A DNA stretch of 64,000 nt from Xanthomonas sp. AM6 (GTDB lineage Bacteria > Pseudomonadota > Gammaproteobacteria > Xanthomonadales > Xanthomonadaceae). A model generated the notes under the pieces. It was given only the letters and a program-made list of their open reading frames with translations. It ran no database searches and was not told where the DNA came from. This document shows, piece by piece, positions 7,841-19,344 of the stretch. The translations under genes and the position numbers were made by a program. The stretch spans positions 1,266,501 to 1,330,500 of the forward strand of contig NZ_CP106869.1 of NCBI RefSeq assembly GCF_025665335.1, written 5' to 3'. Position 1 is the first letter of the stretch; each line of letters begins with the position of its first letter.

Positions 7841-10279
7841 TCAGAAGGTGTACCTCACCCGCCCATAGTAATAAGCGCCGTTGCTGCCGATCGGCGACAG
7901 CACGTCGTAGGGCAGGTTGCCGAAGTAGTAGATGTCGGTATTGGAGCGGTCGGAGTAGTTGTCGGTGAGGTTCTGCCCGCCCAGCGCCACGCTCCACTGC
8001 GGGGTGATGCGGTATTCGACCTCGGCATCGAGCTGCCACTCGGCGCCGTAGGTCTGCCGCGGCACGAAGCCGTCGCCGAAGTCGAACACGCGGGTGGCGC
8101 TGCCGTAGCGGCTGACGCGGGTCTGCAGCGCCCAGCGGTCGTTGCTCCAGTTCGCGGCGAACTGGGCGCGGGTGCGCGGTGCGGCGTCGGTCAGGGTGTT
8201 GCTCTCCTCCACGCCGAACAGCACGTAATCGGGATTCAGCGCCAGCAGTTGCGATGGAGTGGCGACCACGTTCTCCAGTTCGGTCTTGGCGTAGCTCCAG
8301 GTGCCGGTCAGCTGCAGCTGGCCGTTGCCCAGTGCCTGGCGCCAGTTGCTGACCAGCTCGGCGCCGCGGGTGCGGGTGTCGGCGGCGTTGACGAAGAAGC
8401 TGGCGCTCTGCAGGCCGCTGACGCCGAAGTTCTGCGCCACGAACGCGGTCAATGCATCGCCACTGATGTCCTCCGACAGCGCGATGCGGTCGTCGATGTC
8501 GATCTGGAACAGGTCCAGCGACAGGTCGAAGTGCGAACCGATGCGGCTGGTGAAGCCGAGGCTGTAGTTGACCGACTTCTCCGGCTTCAGCGCCTTCGCG
8601 CCCAACGCCTGCGCGATCGGGTTGTTGACCGACAGCAGCCGGCCCTGCAGCAGCTGGCCGGATGCGTCGTAGCCGGTGGAGGTGGCCTCGTAGCCGATCT
8701 GGCTCAGCGACGGCGCATGGAAGTTGTTGGAGATCGCGCCGCGCAGCGCGAACGCCGGCACGAACTCGTAGCGCGCGGCCAGCTTGCCGGTCAGCTCGCC
8801 GCCGAAGTCCTGGTAGTGCTCGTAGCGCGCGGCCAGGTCGGTGGAGAACTTGTCGCCGAACTGGCTGGACAGGCTGGCGTAGGCGCTGGCGACGTTGCGC
8901 GACAGGTCGGCCGCATCCTGCGGGGTCAACCCGCCGCCGGCCTGGGCGCCGGTGGGGCGGTCGGTGTAGGCGCCGGCGGCGTAGCTGGCCGGATCGCCGG
9001 GACGGGTGCGGTAGTGCTCGCGGCGGAATTCCACGCCGCTGCCGACGCTGTGGGTGGCGCCGGCCGCGTCGAAGCTGCGGCTCAGGTCCAGGTTGGCCAC
9101 GCTCTGCTCGAAGGCGTAGTCGCCGGTCTTGAAGCGGGTCGGGCTGCCGGGGCCGAGCGAGGCGTTGAGCGAGTTCTTCAGCCGGTAGGTGAAGTCGTTG
9201 CGGCCGTAGTCGAGGCTGGCGTCGTAGGCCCATTCGCCCCATTGCCCGCGCGCGCCGGCCACGCCCTGCAGGTCGCGGTTCTCGCCCAGCGACACCGGCC
9301 GGTAGCCGTTCGGGTAGACCTCGGTCCAGTTGGCGTCGCTGTCGGGATAGCGGAAGTAGTTGGCGCCGCGCGTGTCGCGCTGGTTGTAGGTGCCGAAGAA
9401 GTAGAACTCGCTGCCCTGGCCGAACGGCAGCTTGCCGTTGATCCAGGCGTTGAGGTCCTTGCTGGCGCCGTCGCCGAGCACGTAGTTGCGCTTGCCGGCC
9501 AGGGCCAGGTTGGCCGGGGTCTGTGCCTCGAAGAACGGGATCTGGTCGTAGCCGGCGCGGTTGGTGCCCTCGCGGTTCTTCAACTCCAGGCCGACCTTGA
9601 AGAAGCCGCCGTCCTCGCCCAGGCGGGTGCCGACCTTGGCGCTGGCGTAGCTGGTCTGGCCGTCGGTGACGGTGCGGTCGATCGGCTTCACGTCGGTGTG
9701 GTGGGCGCCGAAGCTGGCCTCCAGCGCGCCGCTGTCCGGGTCGTCGTCGAGGATCACGTTGATCACCCCGGCCACCGCGTCCGAGCCGTACTGCGCGCCG
9801 GCGCCGTCGCGCAGCACTTCGATGCGCTGGATGGCGCTGACCGGGATCGCGTTGAAATCCACCGGCGTGGTGCCCTTGCCGATCTTGCTGTCGGTGTTGA
9901 CCAGTGCCGAGGTATGGCGGCGCTTGCCGTTGACCAGCACCAGCACCTGGTCGGGCGAGAGCCCGCGCAGCTGCGCGGCGCGGATGTGGTCGGCGCCGCC
10001 GGAGTTGGACTGGCGCGGGAAGTTGAACGAAGGCAGCAGCGCCTGCAGCGCGCTGCCCAGTTCGCCGTTGACCACGCCGGCCTTGCGGATGTCCTCGGCG
10101 CTGAGCACGTCCACCGGCGCGGTGGACTCGAGCACGGTGCGGCCGCTGGCGCGGGTCCCGGTGACGATCACCGTGTCCAGGTTGGTCGCGGCGGCCGGCT
10201 CGGCCTGCTGCGCCAGGGCGGGGGCCGACAGGGCCAGGGCGATGGCCAGGCTCAGCGGCTTGGCGAACGGGTGCGACAT
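7841..10279 (-). CDS. TonB-dependent outer-membrane receptor (receptor 1)
   Basis: The 812-residue product has a Sec signal peptide (cleavage after APALAQQ, about 24). Next comes a plug domain with a TonB-box-like LDTVIVTGTR, the block LRGLSPDQVLVLVNGKRRH, and RIEVLRDGAGAQYGSDAVAGVINVIL. A 22-strand barrel follows, ending in YYYGRVRYTF with a terminal aromatic residue for BAM-dependent insertion. It imports an unidentified ligand using energy from TonB-ExbBD. It is clearly related to receptors 2 and 3 in this window. No transport partner or regulator is adjacent, so the ligand (sugar, iron chelate, cofactor) cannot be inferred. Transcription is leftward, towards the trehalose operon, separated by repeat copy 1. 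Confidence 0.9.
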   Translation of the reverse strand: MSHPFAKPLSLAIALALSAPALAQQAEPAAATNLDTVIVTGTRASGRTVLESTAPVDVLSAEDIRKAGVVNGELGSALQALLPSFNFPRQSNSGGADHIRAAQLRGLSPDQVLVLVNGKRRHTSALVNTDSKIGKGTTPVDFNAIPVSAIQRIEVLRDGAGAQYGSDAVAGVINVILDDDPDSGALEASFGAHHTDVKPIDRTVTDGQTSYASAKVGTRLGEDGGFFKVGLELKNREGTNRAGYDQIPFFEAQTPANLALAGKRNYVLGDGASKDLNAWINGKLPFGQGSEFYFFGTYNQRDTRGANYFRYPDSDANWTEVYPNGYRPVSLGENRDLQGVAGARGQWGEWAYDASLDYGRNDFTYRLKNSLNASLGPGSPTRFKTGDYAFEQSVANLDLSRSFDAAGATHSVGSGVEFRREHYRTRPGDPASYAAGAYTDRPTGAQAGGGLTPQDAADLSRNVASAYASLSSQFGDKFSTDLAARYEHYQDFGGELTGKLAARYEFVPAFALRGAISNNFHAPSLSQIGYEATSTGYDASGQLLQGRLLSVNNPIAQALGAKALKPEKSVNYSLGFTSRIGSHFDLSLDLFQIDIDDRIALSEDISGDALTAFVAQNFGVSGLQSASFFVNAADTRTRGAELVSNWRQALGNGQLQLTGTWSYAKTELENVVATPSQLLALNPDYVLFGVEESNTLTDAAPRTRAQFAANWSNDRWALQTRVSRYGSATRVFDFGDGFVPRQTYGAEWQLDAEVEYRITPQWSVALGGQNLTDNYSDRSNTDIYYFGNLPYDVLSPIGSNGAYYYGRVRYTF

Positions 10280-10479
10280 GGGGGGCTCTCTCCTGCAGTG
10301 GCGCGAAGACCGGCCGCGGCGGTGGTCCGTGCGCCGCGGGCGGATCGAAATTTGGTTACATCCATCCGGATGAAGCGATATATTATCTTATCGTTAACGC
10401 GGCCGCGAGCTACCGCGTCCGTTCCGTTCGGCATCAGCTGATGCCCGGCGGTTATCGGGCGGGTGCCGCTGTCGTCGCC

Positions 10480-10485
10480 TACCAT
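10480..10485 (+). promoter_or_regulatory. Candidate -10 element for the DUF3574 gene
   Basis: TACCAT preceded by CGCC lies 34 nt before the ATG at 10520. The same TANNNT pattern recurs at a similar distance before many rightward genes in this window. No clear -35 is visible. Confidence 0.35.
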
Positions 10486-10519
10486 CGCGTCCTTCCGTTC
10501 CGACTGCCGAGACCTGCCG

Positions 10520-10999
10520 ATGCTGTTGCGCGCCCCCTTGCTTGCCGTGTTCCTGGCCCTGACCGCCTGCGCCAGCGTGGCGCCCTCGGCTTCCACCGCG
10601 CCGGCCACGGCCAGCGCCACGCTGCAGGGCGACGCCGCGCGCCCGGCACAGGCCAGCGGCTGGGTGCGCAGCGAGCTGTACTTCGGCGTCGGCGAGGAGA
10701 GCGGTCCGGCCGATCGCCCGCAGGCCGAGCCGATCAGCGAGGCGCAATGGCGGGCGTTCCTGGACAAGCAGGTCACGCCGCGCTTCCCCGACGGGCTGAC
10801 CGTGTTCGACGCCTACGGTCAGTGGCTGTTCCGCGGCGCCAAGGAGCCGAACCGGCTCAACACCAAGGTGCTGGTGATCCTGCACGAGGACACGCCGCAG
10901 CGCCGCGCCGACATCGAGGCGATCCGGCTGGCGTGGAAGCAGGCCACCGGGCACCAGTCGGTGCTGTGGTCGCGGCAGGCGGTGGAGGTGTCGTTTTGA
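10520..10999 (+). CDS. DUF3574 domain lipoprotein
   Basis: Small exported protein of 159 residues. A hydrophobic signal ends in the lipobox-like LTAC (Cys about 15), so it is probably lipid-anchored in the envelope. The mature part contains GWVRSELYFGVG, WRAFLDKQVTPRFPDGLTVFDAYGQW and TKVLVILHEDTPQRRADIEAIR, the pattern of DUF3574. Function is unknown. I use the ATG at 10520 because the 19 upstream in-frame residues precede the signal peptide and overlap the candidate -10. It is divergent from receptor 1 across a 240-bp region. Confidence 0.75.
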   Translation: MLLRAPLLAVFLALTACASVAPSASTAPATASATLQGDAARPAQASGWVRSELYFGVGEESGPADRPQAEPISEAQWRAFLDKQVTPRFPDGLTVFDAYGQWLFRGAKEPNRLNTKVLVILHEDTPQRRADIEAIRLAWKQATGHQSVLWSRQAVEVSF

Positions 11000-11002
11000 A
11001 GC

Positions 11003-11033
11003 CGGGATTCGGGATTGGGGATTGGGGATTCGG
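11003..11033. repeat. Heptamer repeat, single arm (copy 2)
   Basis: Four to five GGGATTC/GGGATTG units at 7-nt spacing fill the gap between the DUF3574 stop (10999) and the acetyltransferase start (11046). No inverted partner arm is visible nearby, so this is a half element. Confidence 0.75.
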
Positions 11034-11045
11034 AAGAGCGGGGCG

Positions 11046-11507
11046 ATGACGTTCTCGATCCGCCAGGACGATCTGTCCGGTGAAGCGGTGCGCGCGTTGC
11101 TCGCGTACCACCTGCAGCAGATGCATGCGCAGTCGCCGCCGGGCAGCGTGTATGCGCTGGACCTGTCCGGATTGCAGCGCGCCGACGTGACCGTGTGGAG
11201 CGTCTGGCGCGGCGATGCGTTGGCCGCGATCGGCGCGTTGCGCGTGCTGGGCGACGGCGGCGGCGAACTGAAGTCGATGCGCACCCATCCGGACTTCCTG
11301 CGCCAGGGCGCGGCCGCGGCCCTGCTGGAGCACATCGTGGACGCTGCGCGCGCCGCCGGCCTGCGTCGGCTGAGCCTGGAGACCGGGAGCGGCGCGGCCT
11401 TCGATGCGGCGCAGGGCCTCTACCGGCGCCGCGGTTTCCGCGACGGCCCCGCGTTCGGGGACTACGTGCCGAGTGCGTTCAACCGGTTCCTGCACCTGGA
11501 CCTGTAG
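11046..11507 (+). CDS. GNAT family N-acetyltransferase
   Basis: Product of 153 residues with a GNAT fold. A central strand carries ELKSMRTHPDFLRQGAAAALLEHIVDAA (about 77-105), whose RQGAAAALL loop is the acetyl-CoA pyrophosphate-binding signature. It is followed by LRRLSLETGSGAAFDAAQGLYRRRGF (about 110-136), the usual C-terminal motif. The overall pattern resembles the PhnO/YncA-like small acetyltransferases; the substrate is unknown. I start at ATG 11046, because the eight upstream in-frame codons come from the preceding heptamer repeat arm. Confidence 0.85.
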   Translation: MTFSIRQDDLSGEAVRALLAYHLQQMHAQSPPGSVYALDLSGLQRADVTVWSVWRGDALAAIGALRVLGDGGGELKSMRTHPDFLRQGAAAALLEHIVDAARAAGLRRLSLETGSGAAFDAAQGLYRRRGFRDGPAFGDYVPSAFNRFLHLDL

Positions 11508-11577
11508 CCGCGCTGCGTTGCGCGGGCCGGGATGCTGCATCCCTGGCTGCGCGCCAATCCGGCCGCACCGCTTCCAT

Positions 11578-11583
11578 TACCAT
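11578..11583 (+). promoter_or_regulatory. Candidate -10 element for the permease gene
   Basis: TACCAT lies 29 nt before the chosen ATG at 11613. Its position supports that start over the upstream in-frame ATG at 11532, which would precede the element. Confidence 0.4.
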
Positions 11584-11612
11584 CCCTCGACCCCCACGCG
11601 ACCACCGCCCGC

Positions 11613-13214
11613 ATGCCCACCAGCACCGCTTCTCCTTCCTCGCGCCCGCGCTGGTTCGTCGCCGGCGATCTCAACGGTTTCTTCGGGCTGGTGGTCGACA
11701 ACCTGTCGATCCTCGGCTTCATCACCGCGGCCCTGGTCGGCCTGTTCCAGTTCCCGGCCGAGGTGATCTTCACCCGCATGATTCCCGGCACCGCGTTCGG
11801 CGTGCTGATCGGCAATCTGCTGTACACCTGGATGGCGCGGCGGCTGGCCGCGCGCAGCGGGCGCAGCGACGTCACCGCGATGCCGCTGGGCCTGGACGCG
11901 CCGACCAGCATCGGCATGGCGCTGCTGGTGCTCGGCCCGGCGTTCGTGCGCTACAAGCAGCAGGGCCTGGATCCGCAGGCGGCGGCGATCGCCACCTGGC
12001 ACCTGGGCATGGCCGCGCTGGTGGTGATGGGCCTGCTGAAGACGGTGCTGTCGTTCTTCGGCGATGCGGTCACCCGCGCCCTGCCGCGGGCGGCGCTGCT
12101 CGGTTCGATCGCCGGCATCGCGCTGGTGCTGATGGGCTTTTTGCCGCTGCTGGAAACGCTGCGCGCGCCGCTGGTCGGGCTGGTCGTGCTGGGCCTGCTG
12201 CTGTACGTGCTGATCGCCAGGGGCCGCTTGCCGTACGGCCTGCCCGGGGTGCCGGTGGCGCTGGTGCTGGGCACCGGCCTGTACTACTGGTTGAACGCGG
12301 CCGGTTTCGGCATTCCCGGCTACCAGGCGCCGCAGTGGGTGGCGCCGCAGCTGGTGCTGCCGTGGCCGAGCCTGGGCTTCGTCGCCGGCCTGGCCGACAC
12401 CGTGCCGCTGCTGCCGCTGCTGCTGCCGTTCGGCCTGCTGATGGTGGTCGGCGGCATCAACGTCAGCGAGAGCGCGCGCGCCGCCGGCGACGACTACCGC
12501 ACCCGCGACATCCTGCTGGTGGAAGCCTGCTCGACGCTGGTCGCCGGCGTCTGCGGCGGCGTCGCCCAGACCACGCCCTACATCGGCCAGCCGGCGTACA
12601 AGCACATGGGCGCGCGCAGCGGCTACACGCTGCTGACCGGCCTGTTCATCGGCCTGGGCGGCATGCTCGGGCTGGTCGCCGGGCTGGTGCAGTGGCTGCC
12701 GATGGCGGTGCTGGCGCCGATCATCGTGTACGTGGCCATCGACATCACCACCCAGGCGTTCCAGGCCACGCCCAAGCGCCATGCCGGCGCGATGGTGCTG
12801 GGCTTCCTGCCGTCGGTGGCCTACCTGCTGGCGATCAAGGCGCCGGGCTGGATCCCGCCGGACAAGCTGGCCGCCTTGACCACCGCGCTGGACGGGCACG
12901 GGCTGCCCGAGCTGGCGGTGATCTTCACCCTGGGCAACGGTTTCATCATCACCGCGATGCTGTGGACCGCGGCGGTGGCGGCGATGGTCGACGGGCGCCT
13001 GCGCCGCGCCGCGGTGTTCCTGCTGGTGGCGGCCGGGCTGACCCTGTTCGGGCTGATCCACTCGGTGGATCCGCGCGGCGGCATCTACCTGCCGTGGACG
13101 CTCAGCGGCCTGCCCAAGCTGATCGCCTGGCAGTTCGCCGGCGGCTACGTGGCCCTGGCCGCGCTGCTCGGCCTGCTGTCGCTGCAGAAGCCGCGCGCGG
13201 TGCTGGTGGATTGA
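11613..13214 (+). CDS. NCS2-like permease (xanthine/uracil permease family)
   Basis: Integral inner-membrane protein of 533 residues with about 12-14 hydrophobic segments. The N-terminal part GDLNGFFGLVVDNLSILGFI and the internal stretches AMPLGLDAPTSIGMALL and GGINVSESARAAGDDY..TRDILLVEACSTLVAG resemble NCS2 nucleobase transporters. The GGVAQTTPYIGQPAY loop matches the conserved region between helices 8 and 10. Predicted role is proton-coupled uptake of a purine or related ring compound; substrate is unassigned. It is a stand-alone rightward gene. Confidence 0.75.
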   Translation: MPTSTASPSSRPRWFVAGDLNGFFGLVVDNLSILGFITAALVGLFQFPAEVIFTRMIPGTAFGVLIGNLLYTWMARRLAARSGRSDVTAMPLGLDAPTSIGMALLVLGPAFVRYKQQGLDPQAAAIATWHLGMAALVVMGLLKTVLSFFGDAVTRALPRAALLGSIAGIALVLMGFLPLLETLRAPLVGLVVLGLLLYVLIARGRLPYGLPGVPVALVLGTGLYYWLNAAGFGIPGYQAPQWVAPQLVLPWPSLGFVAGLADTVPLLPLLLPFGLLMVVGGINVSESARAAGDDYRTRDILLVEACSTLVAGVCGGVAQTTPYIGQPAYKHMGARSGYTLLTGLFIGLGGMLGLVAGLVQWLPMAVLAPIIVYVAIDITTQAFQATPKRHAGAMVLGFLPSVAYLLAIKAPGWIPPDKLAALTTALDGHGLPELAVIFTLGNGFIITAMLWTAAVAAMVDGRLRRAAVFLLVAAGLTLFGLIHSVDPRGGIYLPWTLSGLPKLIAWQFAGGYVALAALLGLLSLQKPRAVLVD

Positions 13215-13290
13215 GCGCGCCGATGCCGGCGGCTCGCTGAAAGCAGCAGGCAGGGACCTGGCGGCGCGCGGAATCGCGCGCCGCCACGCA

Positions 13291-13995
13291 TCACCCATCC
13301 AGTTCCGGATAGCGGCGGAAGATCCCGTTCTGGTTGAACGGCAGGCGCCGCGGCGAGGCCAGATAGGCGGCGATGCCGGGGCGCTCGGACACGCGCTGCT
13401 GCAATGCGCGCAACTGCGGCAGCTTCGGCGAGAGCTTCTTCATCGCGTTGGGGAAGGCGTAGTCCAGTCCGCTCATCAGCTGGAACAGCGACAGGTCCAC
13501 GTAGGAGTGCTCGCGCAGCGCATGGCGCCCGCCCCCCTGGCCCAGCACCTGCTCGAAGTAGCCGAGGAACTTGGGCAGGCGCTGCGTGCGCAGGTCCTCG
13601 GCGCGGCGCCGCGCTTCGGGCTTCTGGTCGTCGTAGTACAGCGCGCTGGCGATGGGGTGGTGGCTGTCGTGGATCTCGGTCACCAGGTCGGCGATGGTCA
13701 GCTGCAGTTGCAGCGCCTGCAGCCGCCGCGATTCGCTGTCCGGCACCAGCCCCAGCGACGGGCCGAGGAAGTGCAGGATGTTGGCGACCTGCGCGACCAC
13801 CTGCCGCCCGGTCTTCAGGAACGGCGGCGCGAACGGGCGCGCGCCCGGCCGCTCGCCGTCGAGGAAGGGCTGCATCGCCGCGTCGCCTTCCTCGCGGGCG
13901 ACGTCGCGGTAGGCCGCGCCGGCATCCTCCAGCGCCAGCCGCACGAACTCGCCGCGGCCCTGGATGCCGGTCCAGTAATAGAGTTCGTAGTGCAT
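13291..13995 (-). CDS. Glutathione S-transferase family protein
   Basis: The 234-residue product has a thioredoxin-like N-terminal domain beginning YELYYWTGIQGRGEFVRLAL. This resembles the sigma/alpha-type GST start, with a Tyr that could activate glutathione. A helical C-terminal domain with SYVDLSLFQLMSGLDYAFPNAM follows. In the middle, PPFLKTGRQVVAQVANILHFLG corresponds to the cis-Pro and glutathione gamma-Glu binding region, although the usual ES pair there is not obvious. It converges with the permease gene, with 76 bp between the stops. The substrate is unknown, with detoxification or stress likely. Confidence 0.82.
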   Translation of the reverse strand: MHYELYYWTGIQGRGEFVRLALEDAGAAYRDVAREEGDAAMQPFLDGERPGARPFAPPFLKTGRQVVAQVANILHFLGPSLGLVPDSESRRLQALQLQLTIADLVTEIHDSHHPIASALYYDDQKPEARRRAEDLRTQRLPKFLGYFEQVLGQGGGRHALREHSYVDLSLFQLMSGLDYAFPNAMKKLSPKLPQLRALQQRVSERPGIAAYLASPRRLPFNQNGIFRRYPELDG

Positions 13996-14347
13996 TGCGG
14001 CTCCTGTGCGGGATCGGGAAGGCCGAGGGTAGGGCATGACCGGTAGCGGCGTGTGACCGTGGTGCGACCGGTGCCGGAGTCGCCGGAGTCGCCGGTGCCG
14101 TTCGGGAGCCGCCGGCGCATGCGCGCGGCAGGCGGAACTGTCACGTCGGCGGCGCTCGTGCGCCGACCGCCGCGCCCGCAAGGCGTCCCGCCGCGCGGCG
14201 GACGCGAGCGGCGGCGTTCCCTCCGGGCGAACGATGCGCGCGCCGCCGGTGTATACAGGCGGTCCCGGCGGCCTTGAAACATGCCGCGCCAACCGCATCT
14301 GACTAGCATGCCGGCACGGCCGGCCCTTCATTCAGAGGAACTTCCCG
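13996..14347. other. Divergent intergenic region between the GST gene and clpB
   Basis: About 350 bp without a gene. It contains the candidate sigma-32 promoter of clpB at 14273-14300 and a short tandem run of GAGTCGCCG near 14082-14098. Nothing else is recognisable. Confidence 0.5.
14273..14300 (+). promoter_or_regulatory. Candidate sigma-32 (heat-shock) promoter of clpB
   Basis: CTTGAAA at 14273-14279 and CCGCATCT at 14293-14300, with 14 nt between CTTGAA and the second element, match the RpoH consensus (CTTGAA, CCCCATNT) with one mismatch. It ends 47 nt before the clpB ATG, a fitting distance for the expected heat-shock control. Confidence 0.65.
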
Positions 14348-16929
<2,582 letters not shown>

Positions 16930-16933
<4 letters not shown>

Positions 16934-17583
16934 TCCCTGCCGGATCCCGCGCGCGGGCCGCCGAGCCGGCGGTCCGCGCCTTGCTGGTGGACCTGGACGG
17001 CGTGCTGCGCCTGTGGCCGGACGACGATGCGGCACTGGAACGTGCGCACGGCGTCCCGCCGGGTAGCTTGCGTGCGGTCGCGTTCGCGCCGGCGTTGCTG
17101 GAGCGCGCGATCCGCGGCGAGATGACCGATGCGCAATGGCTGGCCGACGTCGCCGCGCGCATCGCCGCGCTCGCGCCGCAGGCGGATGCGGCCGCGCTGG
17201 TCGCCGCATGGTCGGCGCCGCAGGCGGCCACACTCAATCTGCCCGTGCTGGAACTGGTGCGGCGCGTGCGCCAGCGCATGCCGGTGCTGCTGCTGAGCAA
17301 CGCCACTTCGCGCCTGCCGCGCGATCTCGCGGCGCTCGGCATCGCCGACGCATTCGACGCGGTGGTGAACTCGAGTACGGTCGGGGCGATCAAGCCGGAG
17401 CCTGCGATCTTCCTGCATGCGCTGGCGCAGCTCGGGATCGCCGCGGACGCCGCATTGTTCGTCGACGATACCGCGGTCCATGTCGAGGCCGCGCGCGCGC
17501 TGGGCCTGCGTGCCGAGCGCTATGTCGATGCCGGGCAGCTGCGCGCCTGCCTGCTCGCCCACGGCGCGCTCGGCGACGACTGA
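16930..17583 (+). CDS. HAD-family hydrolase, overlapping clpB
   Basis: Predicted small-molecule phosphatase of 217 residues. Motif I is [11 protein letters not shown] (about 18-28; nucleophile and acid Asp residues present). Motif II is [11 protein letters not shown] (about 120), motif III is the Lys in [10 protein letters not shown] (about 155), and motif IV is [14 protein letters not shown] (about 178). The best start is GTG 16930, whose GTGA overlaps the clpB stop, so translation is probably coupled to clpB. No closer ATG precedes motif I. The substrate is unknown. Coupling to a heat-shock gene would make it co-induced, which is inference. Confidence 0.82.
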
Positions 17584-17682
17584 AGCGCCCTCGGCACGCC
17601 ACGGTGGTGCGCCTCGCAGCGCTGACAACCCGGCGGCATGGCCTCATAACCGCAGGTTTGCATTCCCCGCCCGGCATGGCGC

Positions 17683-17708
17683 TATCGTCTCGGCTCCTCT
17701 TGCCGAGA
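17683..17708 (+). promoter_or_regulatory. Candidate -10 and start-proximal hairpin of the sulfhydrylase gene
   Basis: TATCGT (17683-17688) could be a -10. A perfect 7-bp hairpin, TCTCGGC (17688-17694) and GCCGAGA (17702-17708) with a pyrimidine loop, ends 7 nt before the ATG at 17716. It overlaps the place where a Shine-Dalgarno sequence would be, and none is evident. This may affect initiation. No known SAM or SAH riboswitch fold was recognised. Confidence 0.3.
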
Positions 17709-17715
17709 CCCGCCC

Positions 17716-19002
17716 ATGTCCGACCCGAACTGGAAGCTGGAGACCATCGCCGTGCACGGCGGCTACCGCCCCGATCCGACCACGCGCGCGGTGGCGGTGC
17801 CGATCTACCAGACCGTGGCCTACGCCTTCGACGACACCCAGCACGGCGCCGACCTGTTCGACCTGAAGGTGCAGGGCAACATCTACAGCCGCATCATGAA
17901 TCCCACCACCGACGTGCTGGAGCAGCGCATCGCCGCGCTGGAAGGCGGCATCGGCGCGCTGGCGGTGGCGTCCGGGCAGGCGGCGGTGACCTATGCGATC
18001 CAGACCATCGCCGAGGCCGGCGACAACATCGTCTCCTCCAGCGCGCTGTACGGCGGCACCTACAACCTGTTCGCGCACACGCTGCCGCTGTCGGGCATCC
18101 AGACCCGCTTCGCCGACTACCGCGAGCCCGACGCGTTCGCCGGGCTGATCGACGACCGCACCAAGGCGATCTTCGTCGAGTCGATCGGCAACCCGCGCGG
18201 CAACGTCACCGACCTGGAAGCGGTCGCCGAGGTGGCGCATGCGCACGGCGTGCCGCTGATCGTCGACAACACCGTGCCCACGCCGTACCTGCTGCGGCCG
18301 ATCGAGTTCGGCGCCGACATCGTGGTGCACTCGCTGACCAAGTACCTGGGCGGGCACGGCACCAGCCTGGGCGGGGCGATCGTGGATTCGGGCCGGTTCC
18401 CGTGGGCGGAACATGCGCAGCGCTTCCGCCGCCTCAACGAACCGGACGTCAGCTACCACGGCGTGGTCTATACCCAGGCGCTGGGCGAGGCCGCCTACAT
18501 CGGCCGCGCGCGGGTGGTGCCGCTGCGCAACACCGGCGCGGCGCTGTCGCCGTTCAACGCGTTCCAGCTCCTGCAGGGCATCGAGACGTTGCCGCTGCGG
18601 ATGGACCGGATCAATCAGAACACGCTGGCGGTGGCGCGGCATCTGCAGACCGAGGCCAAGGTGGAATGGGTCAACTACGCCGGGCTGCCCGGGCATCCGG
18701 AGCATGCGCTGGCGCAGAAGTACCTGCGCGGGCATGGCTCGGGTGTGCTCACCTTCGGCCTGCGCGGCGGCCGCGCCGCCGGCGCGCGCTTCCTCGACGC
18801 GCTGCAGCTGTTCACCCGGCTGGTGAACATCGGCGATGCGAAGTCGCTGGCCACGCATCCGGCCTCGACGACGCACCGCCAGCTGTCGCCACAGGAACTG
18901 GAGCGCAGCGGCGTCAGCGAGGACACGGTGCGGCTGTCGGTCGGGATCGAGCACATCGACGACCTGCTCGCCGACCTGCGGCAGGCGCTGGCGCAGGCCT
19001 GA
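17716..19002 (+). CDS. O-acetylhomoserine sulfhydrylase-like PLP enzyme
   Basis: Fold-type I PLP enzyme of the Cys/Met metabolism family (428 residues). It probably makes homocysteine from O-acetylhomoserine and sulfide (MetY), a direct sulfur-assimilation step towards methionine. The start WKLETIAVHGGYRPDPTTRA, the block YSRIMNPTTDVLEQRIAALE (about 55-75), VASGQAAVTYAI and the PLP-binding Lys in HSLTKYLGGHGT (about 209) are all present. The length of about 430, rather than about 390, and the N-terminal pattern favour MetY over MetB/MetC. The related MetZ cannot be excluded. The gene is monocistronic. Confidence 0.88.
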   Translation: MSDPNWKLETIAVHGGYRPDPTTRAVAVPIYQTVAYAFDDTQHGADLFDLKVQGNIYSRIMNPTTDVLEQRIAALEGGIGALAVASGQAAVTYAIQTIAEAGDNIVSSSALYGGTYNLFAHTLPLSGIQTRFADYREPDAFAGLIDDRTKAIFVESIGNPRGNVTDLEAVAEVAHAHGVPLIVDNTVPTPYLLRPIEFGADIVVHSLTKYLGGHGTSLGGAIVDSGRFPWAEHAQRFRRLNEPDVSYHGVVYTQALGEAAYIGRARVVPLRNTGAALSPFNAFQLLQGIETLPLRMDRINQNTLAVARHLQTEAKVEWVNYAGLPGHPEHALAQKYLRGHGSGVLTFGLRGGRAAGARFLDALQLFTRLVNIGDAKSLATHPASTTHRQLSPQELERSGVSEDTVRLSVGIEHIDDLLADLRQALAQA

Positions 19003-19344
19003 CCCGGCCAGGAACGCGCGTGGCCGGGGCGGCCTGCGCGCCATCGCCGCGACGCAGGCCATCGTCCGCGGCGGCGACGGACAGCTGGGCGAAAGGATGG
19101 CGCGCCAGGCTAGGGCGTGCCATCCATCCCGAGCAGGCCGCACCGGGCCTGGCGTGCCGTCGGCTGGCGGTGCATGGCGTCGCGCCAGGCTGGGCGGTCG
19201 GGCCGCGCCGCGCGCCGCCGGCCGACGACCTGCCAAGCACGGCCGCCGCGCCGTTGCCGGCACGCGCTGCTCCGGGATGGAGGGCACCCGATGTGCCGGC
19301 CGCCGTGCCGGCGTTGCCGTGTCCGCAGGCCAGGAGCTCTCGCC
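19003..19344. other. Intergenic region before the desaturase pseudogene
   Basis: About 340 bp, GC-rich, without a credible gene. A 10-bp direct repeat GCGCCAGGCT occurs at 19102-19111 and 19182-19191. No promoter is evident, consistent with a decaying downstream gene. Confidence 0.4.

Noticed and set aside
6707-10441. 1244-residue plus-strand frame opposite otsB and receptor 1
   Set aside because: Val/Ala/Gly/Leu-rich shadow with no domain; the minus strand carries OtsB and a complete TonB receptor.
17600-17715. Possible SAM or SAH riboswitch before the sulfhydrylase gene
   Set aside because: The leader is too short and shows no conserved riboswitch helices beyond one 7-bp hairpin.
19003-19344. 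Minus-strand frame of about 100 residues as a gene
   Set aside because: Arg/Ala/Pro-rich, without signal peptide or domain, and it overlaps the end of the sulfhydrylase gene; treated as non-coding.
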